Source: G965262015 sp965262015 (GTDB lineage: Bacteria; Spirochaetota; Leptospiria; Turneriellales; CBDBES01). Taken from it: a stretch of DNA of 64,000 nucleotides. Location of the stretch: NCBI GenBank assembly GCA_965262015.1, contig OZ253494.1, positions 1,858,354-1,922,353 on the forward strand, read 5' to 3'. Shown piece by piece: positions 16,790 to 24,971 of the stretch. The position numbers were made by a program, and so were the translations under genes. How positions within the stretch are numbered: the first letter of the stretch is position 1; each line of letters begins with the position of its first letter. Under the pieces are notes generated by a model. That model saw only the letters and a list, made by a program, of their open reading frames with translations. It searched no databases and had not been told where the DNA came from.

Positions 16790-18027
16790 CTTGCTACCTC
16801 CGTAAAAATGGTTCCGTCAATAGAGTAGATATTCCAGAGTGCTCTTAGAGCGTTTAACTCGTTTTCATGTGCTGCTTTAATAAGCTGGAATTCTTTTCTA
16901 TGTAGTTCAATCACTATAGAAGCATTTGCGATTCCTCGCCTTAGAAGTTGGTGTAGTCTTTCATGCTTTGTCTTAACTAACTGCAATGTCTTTTGGATAT
17001 TTAATGAGTTTGTGGAGTTTTCATAGATATCAAGAAAGGAATTTCTAAGTAAATTTAATTTTTTTTTGATTTGTTTTTCTTTTAACTGAAAAATCTGTAC
17101 CCCTTTTTTAGTGTATTTTATTTGCCCCTGGTTGTGATGATACAAAGGAATAGAGAAAGAGAAATTAGCACCAATACTTGGCTGAGAGCCATTGGATCTA
17201 TTTTGAAAATCAAAAGAGGGGCCAGCCTGAAGATTAGGCCAAGATTTTGATCTTTCTAAGTTATGTAACGCTTTACTCAGATATACCTTTTTTTTGGCAA
17301 GAAGCAAAAATGGACTTTGTTGTAATTCTGGTGGACGAATAGTTGGCCATTGTACATAAGCTTTTGGCAGTAGCTTTTCAACTTCTAACAATTCATTATT
17401 AAGAAAAAATCTAATTTTTTGTAATAATGTAATATATTTACTTTTTAATATGCGTATATATTGCTGATTCTCACTAATAGCAAATAAATAGATATTGGCA
17501 CTCATCTCTTGTTCTGGACTTAATCTTGGCTGTTTATTAAATTTTTGCCTTACTGAAGTATAAGTTTTACTAGATTCAGTAATTAGCTCAAGTTCGTGAT
17601 CTAATTGGCGGATCCTATGTAATGTTAGTAGTAAATCAATGACAATCTCTTGTTGTTTAATAAGTATTGTCTGTTCAAAGACAGACAATACTTTTTGCAC
17701 CTTATCTATCCTAGAGGCTCTTTTGGCTCCTAATTCAAAAACATGTTTTAAGTTTAATTCTCCTCCAACAGTTGAATTAGAAGTACCGTAAAGCACCCTC
17801 GAATTTAGATTAATATTAGGGATTTGGCTTGCTATTGTTTTTAATCCATACTTTTGGTTTTTTTCAAGCCTAAGTATCTGTAATTCTGGATGATTTTGTA
17901 AGGTGCATTGCACGAGCTCCCTGGTTGTGGCGATGTGGTTACAATCTACCTTGTTGGCTGAAATATCTTTTACTGCTGTTAGAATTGTAAAACATAAAAT
18001 AGTTAAAATAACATGATTATAATTCAT
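16786..18027 (-). CDS. TolC/CzcC-family outer-membrane efflux channel protein
   Basis: A 413-residue protein with an N-terminal signal peptide, the typical opening (TTRELVQCTLQNHPELQ), long alpha-helical coiled segments and an internally repeated layout: IASQIPNINLNSRV in the first half and SWPNLQAGPSFDF in the second. The family forms trimeric channels across the outer membrane and periplasm. A strong AAGGAGG ribosome-binding site precedes ATG 18027. It is followed by the adaptor and pump genes with a four-base overlap, so it is the channel of the same metal efflux system. Confidence 0.85.
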   Translation of the reverse strand: MNYNHVILTILCFTILTAVKDISANKVDCNHIATTRELVQCTLQNHPELQILRLEKNQKYGLKTIASQIPNINLNSRVLYGTSNSTVGGELNLKHVFELGAKRASRIDKVQKVLSVFEQTILIKQQEIVIDLLLTLHRIRQLDHELELITESSKTYTSVRQKFNKQPRLSPEQEMSANIYLFAISENQQYIRILKSKYITLLQKIRFFLNNELLEVEKLLPKAYVQWPTIRPPELQQSPFLLLAKKKVYLSKALHNLERSKSWPNLQAGPSFDFQNRSNGSQPSIGANFSFSIPLYHHNQGQIKYTKKGVQIFQLKEKQIKKKLNLLRNSFLDIYENSTNSLNIQKTLQLVKTKHERLHQLLRRGIANASIVIELHRKEFQLIKAAHENELNALRALWNIYSIDGTIFTEVAR

Positions 18028-18097
18028 GGTTTGTTCCTCCTTCCAATGGGAAATATATACTTAACGTCTTGAATGTAAAAACAAGACATTCCAAGTG

Positions 18098-18514
18098 TTA
18101 TTTTAGATTCAAGATTGGGGGAGGTGGTCTTGAGCTCGTAGAAATTACTTTCCGCTGGCTTTTAAGATGTAAAGGTACAGTATTAGAAACATGGAATAGT
18201 GATGCTAAAGCTATATTCCCATATGATTTAATATAAGTTAGACTTACAAGTCCATGTTGATTGTTACTGGAATCAAAGACATTACCTCTAACCTTATCTT
18301 CGAGAAGGTGTGTAAGAATATTTTCAATGTTACAGTATTTAATACAATACTTTTGGCGAGAACTTTCATGATTATGATTTATATTCGAATGTTTGGCTAA
18401 GTGAGACTTATAGGTACCAAAACTATCAGTATGGTGAATGTGACTACCCCAAAGGCTACTTAAACCTAAGATCAGGAAGTAAAAAAAGAAAATACCACTT
18501 AATATTTTTTTCAT
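18098..18514 (-). CDS. Small His-rich exported protein of the metal efflux operon
   Basis: A 138-residue protein starting at ATG 18514 (MKKILSG, a normal signal peptide); an ATG 48 bases upstream would put an unlikely hydrophobic extension in front. After the signal peptide come closely spaced His residues (SHIHHTDS, NHNHES) and a CIKYC pair, suggesting metal binding. The end is proline-rich (SRPPPPILNLK). It is the first gene of the minus-strand run that continues with the outer-membrane channel, adaptor and pump. I do not recognise a named family; small exported metal-binding proteins in this position occur in other czc-type operons. Confidence 0.65.
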   Translation of the reverse strand: MKKILSGIFFFYFLILGLSSLWGSHIHHTDSFGTYKSHLAKHSNINHNHESSRQKYCIKYCNIENILTHLLEDKVRGNVFDSSNNQHGLVSLTYIKSYGNIALASLFHVSNTVPLHLKSQRKVISTSSRPPPPILNLK

Positions 18515-18733
18515 TAATAATATCCAGTGCAAAAAATAGTATAGAATACAATTGACAACCAATTATTTACTATCGCCTTGTAAAATTAGAAGATACACTT
18601 AACACCCAATGAGATATTTAAAAAGTGAAGCTAATTTTCGCATTCCAAAATAGAACTTACACCCTTTCCATAGGATTTATATAATTATTTATTTTTAGAG
18701 TCGACAATATGCTCTGAGATTTTACGTTGAGGT

Positions 18734-19876
18734 GTGTCCGACGAATTATTCAAACCAGGTCTTGCAGGTGTACCGGTTGCCGTTTCTAAAATTAGCTCAA
18801 TAGACAGTGCAAATGGTATTTTAAAGTACAGTGGCTTTGCAATAGAGGATCTGGTTGAGCGTAGTACCTTTGCAGAAACTGCCTATTTACTTATTTACGG
18901 TGATTTACCTTCTAAGGAAGCTCATGACAGTTTTACTTATAGCCTTAGACATCATCGAAGATTAAAATATAAGATTATTGATGTTATTAAACATCTGCCC
19001 GAGCAAGGGCATCCAATGGATGCTACTCAAGCTATTCTTGCAGTGCTTGGCATGTTCTATCCATTCAGCACTAAAGACTTTACCAATCCAGATGTGCAAT
19101 ATATAGCGATTACTCGACTAATCGCTAAACTACCCACCATAGTCGCTGCAATTGATAGGATGCGTTTTGGTGATACTGCAATATGTCCTGTAGATAGTTT
19201 TTCTCTTGCTAAAAATTTTCTCTATATGCTTACCGAAAAGGAACCTGATCCAGAGCAATCTAGAATATTTGAACAGTCTCTTATTTTACATATGGAGCAT
19301 ACTATGAATGCCTCTACGTTTAGTGCTAGAGTAACTGGTTCTACTTTATCTGATCCATTTACTGTCGTATCTTCTGCCATAGGTACTTTGACTGGGCCTC
19401 TTCATGGAGGTGCCAATGAACGTGTTTTGGGAATGTTGCGAGAGATTGGCACAGAAGCTAATGTTAGACCGTATCTTGAGAAGCAATTATCAGCCAAAAT
19501 AAAGATAATGGGCTTCGGACACAGAGAATATAAAGTCAAGGATCCTAGAGCTAAGATTTTACAAAAGTTAGCTGAACAATTATTTACTACCTATGGTGCT
19601 CATCCTTTGTATGATATTGCACTGAAGGTAGAAGAAACAATGAATGACTTGGTAGGAGAGAGAGGTATATACCCTAATGTTGACTTTTATTCAGGTCTTG
19701 TTTATACCGAGTTAGGCATACGGGAAGATATATTTACACCTATATTTGCCATGTCAAGAGTTGTAGGTTGGTTAGCCCACTGGAGGGAACAACTTGCTAA
19801 TAATCGCATTTATCGTCCTACCGCTATTTATGATGGTCCCGCTGATAGGGATTATATACCCGTAGATGAAAGATAA
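18734..19876 (+). CDS. gltA: Citrate synthase
   Basis: A 380-residue protein, the short bacterial citrate synthase form. It condenses acetyl-CoA and oxaloacetate. The start is GTG 18734, preceded by TGAGG. Catalytic residues are visible: His224 in GPLHGGANER, His263 in FGHREYKVKDPRAK and Asp317 in YPNVDFYSG. The HMEHTMNAST segment and C-terminal WREQ ... RIYRP are typical. The closely related 2-methylcitrate synthase cannot be excluded from sequence alone. It faces away from the metal efflux operon, with 219 bases between the two divergent units. Confidence 0.9.
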   Translation: MSDELFKPGLAGVPVAVSKISSIDSANGILKYSGFAIEDLVERSTFAETAYLLIYGDLPSKEAHDSFTYSLRHHRRLKYKIIDVIKHLPEQGHPMDATQAILAVLGMFYPFSTKDFTNPDVQYIAITRLIAKLPTIVAAIDRMRFGDTAICPVDSFSLAKNFLYMLTEKEPDPEQSRIFEQSLILHMEHTMNASTFSARVTGSTLSDPFTVVSSAIGTLTGPLHGGANERVLGMLREIGTEANVRPYLEKQLSAKIKIMGFGHREYKVKDPRAKILQKLAEQLFTTYGAHPLYDIALKVEETMNDLVGERGIYPNVDFYSGLVYTELGIREDIFTPIFAMSRVVGWLAHWREQLANNRIYRPTAIYDGPADRDYIPVDER

Positions 19877-19901
19877 TGTATAGTAAGATCTGCCTTCCAT
19901 T

Positions 19902-20483
19902 ATGAGTTTTTTACTTTTTTTATTCTTTTCAGTTTTCTCTTTCATGCTTCTTCTCTTTGGTAATTATTACCGGAAACTATTTTCTTCTGATCAAGATAGT
20001 TTTAAAAGAGAAGAGATCATTGACTATAAAAATATATTTTATCGTGAACTTGCTTCGGTAATGCCTGGACTATCAACTGACTTATTTATTAGTGCAGGAA
20101 TAGGTTTTGGAGCAAGTTATTTGTTTAGTCATATAGGTCATATTTATGGTTATTATTATGAAAGTTATTTTTTTAACTCCTGTATTTATGCTTTGTCAGT
20201 TTCTCTTGCCCTTCTTCCTTACGTCCGTTCTGACACTCCTGAATTACTAAAAAAACTATATTTTACTTCTATAATTATTGATAAACCCATGGCCTTTATT
20301 CTGGGTACTTGTATCGCCAGTATGGGACAATTACTGGCAGTATATCGGCACCATGAAATTAACTTTGCGTGGCTCCTATTGAACTATAGTATTTTACTTG
20401 TTTTTCTTTTCTACAAACTTTATTTTAGAGATAAGTCAACTGAAAATGAGGACGATTCACTCGAAAAACCAATACTTGAATGA
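19902..20483 (+). CDS. Membrane protein of unknown function
   Basis: A 193-residue protein with an N-terminal hydrophobic segment (residues 1-20), a short charged loop, and three or four further hydrophobic segments between about residues 55 and 170, ending in an acidic tail. It lies 25 bases after gltA and overlaps the start of ribD by 38 bases, implying co-transcription. I recognise no family. Confidence 0.6.
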   Translation: MSFLLFLFFSVFSFMLLLFGNYYRKLFSSDQDSFKREEIIDYKNIFYRELASVMPGLSTDLFISAGIGFGASYLFSHIGHIYGYYYESYFFNSCIYALSVSLALLPYVRSDTPELLKKLYFTSIIIDKPMAFILGTCIASMGQLLAVYRHHEINFAWLLLNYSILLVFLFYKLYFRDKSTENEDDSLEKPILE

Positions 20484-21744
20484 TCACTTCCTTTCTCTTG
20501 CCTTTGAAGTTGCCATATCATCAATAGGTGTATCCGACCCCAACCCTCCGGTTGGATCTGTGTTAATTCATCGCAACGGTAAGCTGTTGGCAAAGGGAAG
20601 TACACAGGTTGCAGGTGGAGTACATGCAGAAGTAGATGCCATACAAAAGGCCAAAAAATTAGTAGGCCAAGAAGGTATTGAAGATGCTACCTTATATGTT
20701 ACACTGGAGCCTTGCTGTCATCAAGGTAAAACGCCACCCTGCACGGAATATATTGTCCAAAATAAGATCAAAAATGTTTATATTGCTTCCGTAGATCATA
20801 CAGAGAAAGTTAATGGCAAGGGTATCCATTTTTTACGAAAAAATAATATTTCCACTCATATAGTAGCAAGTGATAGGTGGAAACTCGAAAAATATACTAC
20901 TCTCCAACCATTTTTTTATCGAGAGAAATACAATCGTCCTATGGTCTACCTTAAATGGGCACAAGATATAAAAGGTAATATGGCACCTCTGCAAGGCCCA
21001 AGCTATTCCATTACTTCCTTGAAATCTCGTATTCTACTGCATCGACTACGGAAAAAATTTAGAGCCTGTATAGTAACGCCAGGTACCATTCTAACAGACA
21101 TGCCTCGATTAGATACACGTCTAGCCAACCGCATATTAAATAGGAAAAAATTTATTAAGAAAATTACTACCCACCATTCTAATAGCCAGAATAAGAGTAC
21201 AGATCAGTTTTTATATACTTTTTTAGGTCATGATAAACATAAACTTTTCTCCATGTTTGCCGCCACACAGGACAGAACGCATTATTTCCGGTATTTTATC
21301 CTGCCCAAGTTTGCAGAAAAATGGCAAGTTAAAGAGCTGAACAATTTTATTTACTTACAAACACAACTCAAAGGAAATTACTTTTTCTTTTCCTTCGATA
21401 AAGTGCAATGTGATATTCTAGAAAATGCTCAAATGCCTTTTTTATATATTCCAGATAAACAAAACTTTGACCTTATTTTAAAGCATATTGGAGACGAAGG
21501 CCACAATCAGGTACTGGTAGAAGCTGGGCCTACATACGCACAATTTTTATCCACTAGTAATATACCTAATGCGTATATAGTTTTCACTACACCATGTTTA
21601 TCATGGAATAATCATGGCAGAGGGTTCGATTTAAGTTACCAAGTAGCTAGACATGAATTTCAAGATACATTGTATCAAGCAGGTTATACACTATTATGTC
21701 AGAATAATGAAACTATGTCTTTTTTTATTAAAAACTACATGTAG
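20446..21744 (+). CDS. ribD: Bifunctional riboflavin biosynthesis deaminase/reductase RibD
   Basis: A 432-residue protein performing the second and third steps of riboflavin synthesis (pyrimidine deamination, then ribosyl side-chain reduction). ATG 20446 gives the expected N-terminus. The deaminase domain (about residues 10-155) has the zinc/catalytic set His60-Ala-Glu62 and Cys90/Cys99 within EPCCHQGKTPPC. The reductase domain (about 160-430) begins RPMVYLKWAQDIKGNMA and retains VLVEAGPTYAQFL, but is longer than usual (family total about 360-370) because of inserted segments near residues 225-300. The start lies 38 bases inside the preceding membrane-protein gene. Confidence 0.87.
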   Translation: MRTIHSKNQYLNDHFLSLAFEVAISSIGVSDPNPPVGSVLIHRNGKLLAKGSTQVAGGVHAEVDAIQKAKKLVGQEGIEDATLYVTLEPCCHQGKTPPCTEYIVQNKIKNVYIASVDHTEKVNGKGIHFLRKNNISTHIVASDRWKLEKYTTLQPFFYREKYNRPMVYLKWAQDIKGNMAPLQGPSYSITSLKSRILLHRLRKKFRACIVTPGTILTDMPRLDTRLANRILNRKKFIKKITTHHSNSQNKSTDQFLYTFLGHDKHKLFSMFAATQDRTHYFRYFILPKFAEKWQVKELNNFIYLQTQLKGNYFFFSFDKVQCDILENAQMPFLYIPDKQNFDLILKHIGDEGHNQVLVEAGPTYAQFLSTSNIPNAYIVFTTPCLSWNNHGRGFDLSYQVARHEFQDTLYQAGYTLLCQNNETMSFFIKNYM

Positions 21745-21801
21745 TAAAGAAGTCGTATACTTCAAAATGAAATTTACAGACTTTTGAGTTATGGAGAGTC
21801 T

Positions 21802-21867
21802 GCACCATAGCTGGACAAAATAGACTTGGTTAACAAGTTTCCCTTGTAACGATAGCCTACACAATGT
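21802..21867 (-). repeat. Dispersed ~65-bp repeat, copy A
   Basis: Read on the minus strand, this stretch matches 41335-41404 on the plus strand at most positions, with one single-base offset. The best shared block contains TCTATT(C/T)TGTCCAGCT. It adjoins the decayed transposase at 21969-22161 and may be part of the same lost element. Confidence 0.55.
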
Positions 21868-21968
21868 ATAGCATATAGCTATTTTCTAAAGGATATTCTA
21901 CTTTTTTCAAATATAGTACCGTAAAATATAGAAAAACTATTTTTACCTGGATTGCGTACATAATGCTT

Positions 21969-22161
21969 TTATCTGTAAACCTTGTCATTACTATATTTGT
22001 TACACTTTACACCATTAGGGCAACACATATCCGTAAAGTGTTCTATAAACTTCTCATCAATTGAAAACTTATCCATTAGCCTCAAAATCTGGTGCGGCTT
22101 GCCTGTATATTTAAATTGGTATTTATACTTATCTTTATAATCATATATAAATATACCACAA
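21969..22161 (-). pseudogene. Remnant of an IS1595-type transposase N-terminus
   Basis: The minus strand has an open stretch ending at TTA 21969-21971. Its peptide contains FSIDEKFIEHFTDM, CCPNGVKCNKY and SNDKVYR. This resembles the N-terminal zinc-ribbon region of IS1595-family transposases (pattern FxxExxxxxF...WPNGVxCPxCxSxKVYR). There is no start codon and the catalytic domain is absent, so it is a dead fragment. It lies in a 527-base gap between ribD and the cNMP-binding gene; I see no other gene there. Confidence 0.5.
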
Positions 22162-22271
22162 GGTCAAGCACGTATAAACATAATGTTCCATAATTGTTAA
22201 ATTTCATGAGTAGGTTAAGAAAAACCATTTACACATGAAGAGAATAACTATTTCCTGGTACTCAGGACTAT

Positions 22272-22745
22272 ATGGAAAAAAGTATCTTTTCCCTTTTGCA
22301 AGGGATATATCTATTTCGGTTTTTTACAGAAGAGGAGTTGCATAATGTAGCCTCTATTAGTACCAAAAAATCTTTTTCTGCAGGTGATAGCATTATTGTT
22401 GAGGGTAGCAAGGCTCAATCCATGTTTGTAGTATGTTATGGATCTGTTAAATTAATGAAGAGTACGGATGACGATGATGAAACGCCCATAGGAGTTTTAG
22501 CATCTGGGGCACATTTTGGAGAATTACCTTTTCTGGATCACCTCAAACGAGGTTTAAATATAGTAGCCATTGAGAATAGCCTTATTTATGAAATTTCTTA
22601 TCAGGCGTTAGAACAATTACTGACAGATAACATATATTTATCTTCTGCTTTTTACAAGGCTGTGTCTATTTTTTTAGGCACCAGACTACGTGCCATCACG
22701 ACCGACCTAACCTTTGCGAGAGAAAAAAATTTGAAGCATTTTTAG
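22272..22745 (+). CDS. Cyclic nucleotide-binding domain protein
   Basis: A 157-residue protein made of one CRP-type cNMP-binding beta-roll: an N-terminal helix (FRFFTEEELHNVASI), SAGDSIIVEGSKAQSMFVVCYGSVKL, and the phosphate-binding cassette region GAHFGELPFLD. The remaining ~50 residues are helical; there is no helix-turn-helix DNA-binding domain, so it is not a CRP-type activator. The classical cassette Arg-Ala pair is not preserved (LDHLKRGLN), so ligand binding is uncertain. It ends one base before the pterin dehydratase gene. Confidence 0.8.
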   Translation: MEKSIFSLLQGIYLFRFFTEEELHNVASISTKKSFSAGDSIIVEGSKAQSMFVVCYGSVKLMKSTDDDDETPIGVLASGAHFGELPFLDHLKRGLNIVAIENSLIYEISYQALEQLLTDNIYLSSAFYKAVSIFLGTRLRAITTDLTFAREKNLKHF

Positions 22746-22746
22746 T

Positions 22747-23064
22747 ATGATAGTTAAACTAGATGAAAAAGAATTGGAAAGTAGTTTATCCTGCATACCA
22801 GAGTGGAGAGTAAGTACTGATACCTGTACCTCAGAAAAGCCAGCTTTATGCCGTAAGCTTATTTTTAAAGATTTTACCAAAGCATGGAGCTTTATGAATC
22901 AAGTGGCTGTGGAATGCGAAAAGCAACATCATCATCCCGAGTGGACGAACATCTATAACCAAGTTGATATCCGTCTTTCTACACATGATGTGAATGGCAT
23001 ATCTACTAAAGATATTCAGCTAGCACAGACAATAGATCATATTTATAAGGATTGGGAGAAATAA
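22747..23064 (+). CDS. 4a-hydroxytetrahydrobiopterin dehydratase (pterin carbinolamine dehydratase)
   Basis: A 105-residue protein, full length for the family. The active-site signature EKQHHHPEW with His61-63, a later His80 and Asp89 (THDVNG ... STKD) is complete. The enzyme dehydrates 4a-hydroxy-tetrahydropterin to recycle the cofactor of aromatic amino acid hydroxylases. No such hydroxylase is in the window, and bacterial homologues are also found where other pterin cofactors are used. It sits between the cNMP-binding gene and a lipoprotein gene with essentially no spacing, so it is part of one operon. Confidence 0.88.
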   Translation: MIVKLDEKELESSLSCIPEWRVSTDTCTSEKPALCRKLIFKDFTKAWSFMNQVAVECEKQHHHPEWTNIYNQVDIRLSTHDVNGISTKDIQLAQTIDHIYKDWEK

Positions 23065-24600
23065 ATGAAAATATTCAATAATAAATGTAAGGTATTTTAT
23101 ATAATCAGTGTTGTACTACTGTGTTTTTCTTTTGGTTGTAGAAAAAATGATGTACTAGTAACATATGATAAAGGAGTCATAAAACGCAATGAACTCCGTG
23201 AATTAGTTAATCTATATGGCTTACAAGCTCAAGCACAACAAGCTAGCTTCCAAAAAAAACTAGTCAAGCAAATGGTTCTTATGCGAATTCTAAATGAGAA
23301 AATTACTAAAGACTTTCCTCATTATTACTCTGAGGATACATCTAAACAATTTTTTAATATGCTCGCTTTGTCTAAGCTTTTCGAGAGACAGTGGGAAAAG
23401 AAGCAAGAAGGAATAGCAGAAAAATTTTACCATATACAAGCTCTTCTTATACGCAAGGGAAAGGATAAGGACGTTATTAGTAGTGATGATGTTGCTTTTA
23501 ATAAATTACTAGAAGTCCGTCATTATTTGATGAAGGATAAACGAAGTATAGTAAAAGAACTTACAAAAGACAAAGCAATTAAAGATATCATAGGAAAGGC
23601 CCCAAGATATCGTATTTTTAATTTTAAACCTATTTCTATGATACCCTCGGGTATGCAATCATCTATCCTCAGACTTACTGAAAAAGTCAAAGGAGTTTCT
23701 GCTAGAGTGGTGCAAAATAAAGTTACTATTTACGATAAAGCAGACCAACGTTCTAAGGTGCTTTCTGTCATAAATAAAAATGTAGTTCTAACTTTATTGG
23801 AGCCGGTAAAAAAGCAACAAACACCCAAAAAATGGGCAAAGTGCATGTACATAGAGCTTACTTCAGGTCTTTATGTGCGTCATGGGTATGTTGAAATGAA
23901 AAATATTCAGACCTTAGGAAAAGAAACTTTTATATCATATCCTGTTACTACATCATATGGCTGGCTTATTTTCTCTATTAGTAAATTATACAACATACAC
24001 AAAGAAGATTTTTCTGGAATGTTGGAAAAATCTAATAAAAAAAATACGTTGAGTGAAGGACAGGCTAACTTTTATTGGCAGAATACTCTTTTTGTTCGTA
24101 AAAAAAACTGGCAATATTCTCTCTTCCAAAGTTATGGTATACCAGATATAGAACATATCAATCTTGATTCTATTCAAGTTCAATTAAAGGGAGCAAAGTA
24201 TCTTGTCAAAACAGATAAAATAGAAATTACTTCTAAGTTTTTTTATGATTATCTTAATGTAGTGTATGTGAATGATCTAAGTAAAATAAAACACTTATTA
24301 AAAGATAAAAAGCAGTTGAAAGAAATTTATAAAAACTTTATAAAACACTATGTTTTTTCTTTAGAAGCAAAGAAAATGAAATTAAATGAGCATCCAGAAC
24401 TTGCTCGTCTCATAGAGTGGGATACAATGAATTTTATGGTACATAGGTATATGATGGAAAATTGGTATAATACTATAGAACAAGATTCAAAAGAAGCCTC
24501 TAACAAGTTGCGTCAAATATTCGTAGAGAAAGAACAGGAGCTATTGAAAAAGAGTAAAGTTCTGATACATGATAGCCAGATGAAGGATGGCGAATTATAA
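23065..24600 (+). CDS. SurA-like lipoprotein with an internal SH3b-like domain
   Basis: A 511-residue protein with a signal peptide and relaxed lipobox (FSFGC, Cys25). The segment from residue 29 (VLVTYDKGVIKRNELREL ... VKQMVLMRILNEK) resembles the N-terminal chaperone domain of SurA/PrsA-type foldases. Residues about 213-283 look like a bacterial SH3 domain (VTIYDKADQRSKVLSVI ... VRHGYVEMKNI). The C-terminal third is helical and resembles a second chaperone half. No clear parvulin PPIase domain is visible. Its last 14 bases overlap the following bactofilin gene. Periplasmic folding or assembly is inferred, not shown. Confidence 0.6.
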   Translation: MKIFNNKCKVFYIISVVLLCFSFGCRKNDVLVTYDKGVIKRNELRELVNLYGLQAQAQQASFQKKLVKQMVLMRILNEKITKDFPHYYSEDTSKQFFNMLALSKLFERQWEKKQEGIAEKFYHIQALLIRKGKDKDVISSDDVAFNKLLEVRHYLMKDKRSIVKELTKDKAIKDIIGKAPRYRIFNFKPISMIPSGMQSSILRLTEKVKGVSARVVQNKVTIYDKADQRSKVLSVINKNVVLTLLEPVKKQQTPKKWAKCMYIELTSGLYVRHGYVEMKNIQTLGKETFISYPVTTSYGWLIFSISKLYNIHKEDFSGMLEKSNKKNTLSEGQANFYWQNTLFVRKKNWQYSLFQSYGIPDIEHINLDSIQVQLKGAKYLVKTDKIEITSKFFYDYLNVVYVNDLSKIKHLLKDKKQLKEIYKNFIKHYVFSLEAKKMKLNEHPELARLIEWDTMNFMVHRYMMENWYNTIEQDSKEASNKLRQIFVEKEQELLKKSKVLIHDSQMKDGEL

Positions 24601-24943
24601 AACATTTATGAAAGGGATGGATAACTCTCCAGGAAACGTAACAAATATTGCCAGCGATATTTGTTTTCATGGCAACATTAAAGCAAGTAACCCAGTATGT
24701 GTTTATGGGCAAGTCAATGGTAAAATACAATCTAGTAATACGGTAGAGATCGCAAGTATGGCTGAGGTTATAGCATCATTAGAAGTTAAATCTCTAAATG
24801 TATTTGGTAAATTACAAGCTAATGTTGTAGAAGCCGAATATGTGCACTTACAATCTACTTCCATCTTTCGTGGTGATATTATTTGTAAACAATTAGACGT
24901 TGATCAAGGCTCTAAAATAATTGGTTCTATTACTGTCAATTAA
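24587..24943 (+). CDS. Bactofilin (polymer-forming cytoskeletal protein) 1
   Basis: A 118-residue DUF583 protein. The repetitive beta-helix pattern is clear: FHGNIKASNPVCVYGQVNGKI, then alternating V/I/L with Gly and Asn at turns, ending GSKIIGSITVN. Bactofilins polymerise spontaneously into filaments that scaffold cell-shape or envelope proteins. The start overlaps the upstream SurA-like lipoprotein gene by 14 bases, and recJ begins 28 bases downstream. A second bactofilin is at 60938. Confidence 0.88.
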   Translation: MANYKTFMKGMDNSPGNVTNIASDICFHGNIKASNPVCVYGQVNGKIQSSNTVEIASMAEVIASLEVKSLNVFGKLQANVVEAEYVHLQSTSIFRGDIICKQLDVDQGSKIIGSITVN

Positions 24944-24971
24944 TTATATTGCCTTGGTAATATAATTTGTT

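Noticed and set aside
24942..24967. Transcription terminator between bactofilin 1 and recJ
   Set aside because: The 9-bp stem is purely A-T, has no T-run after it, and overlaps the recJ start region; it could be incidental in AT-rich DNA.
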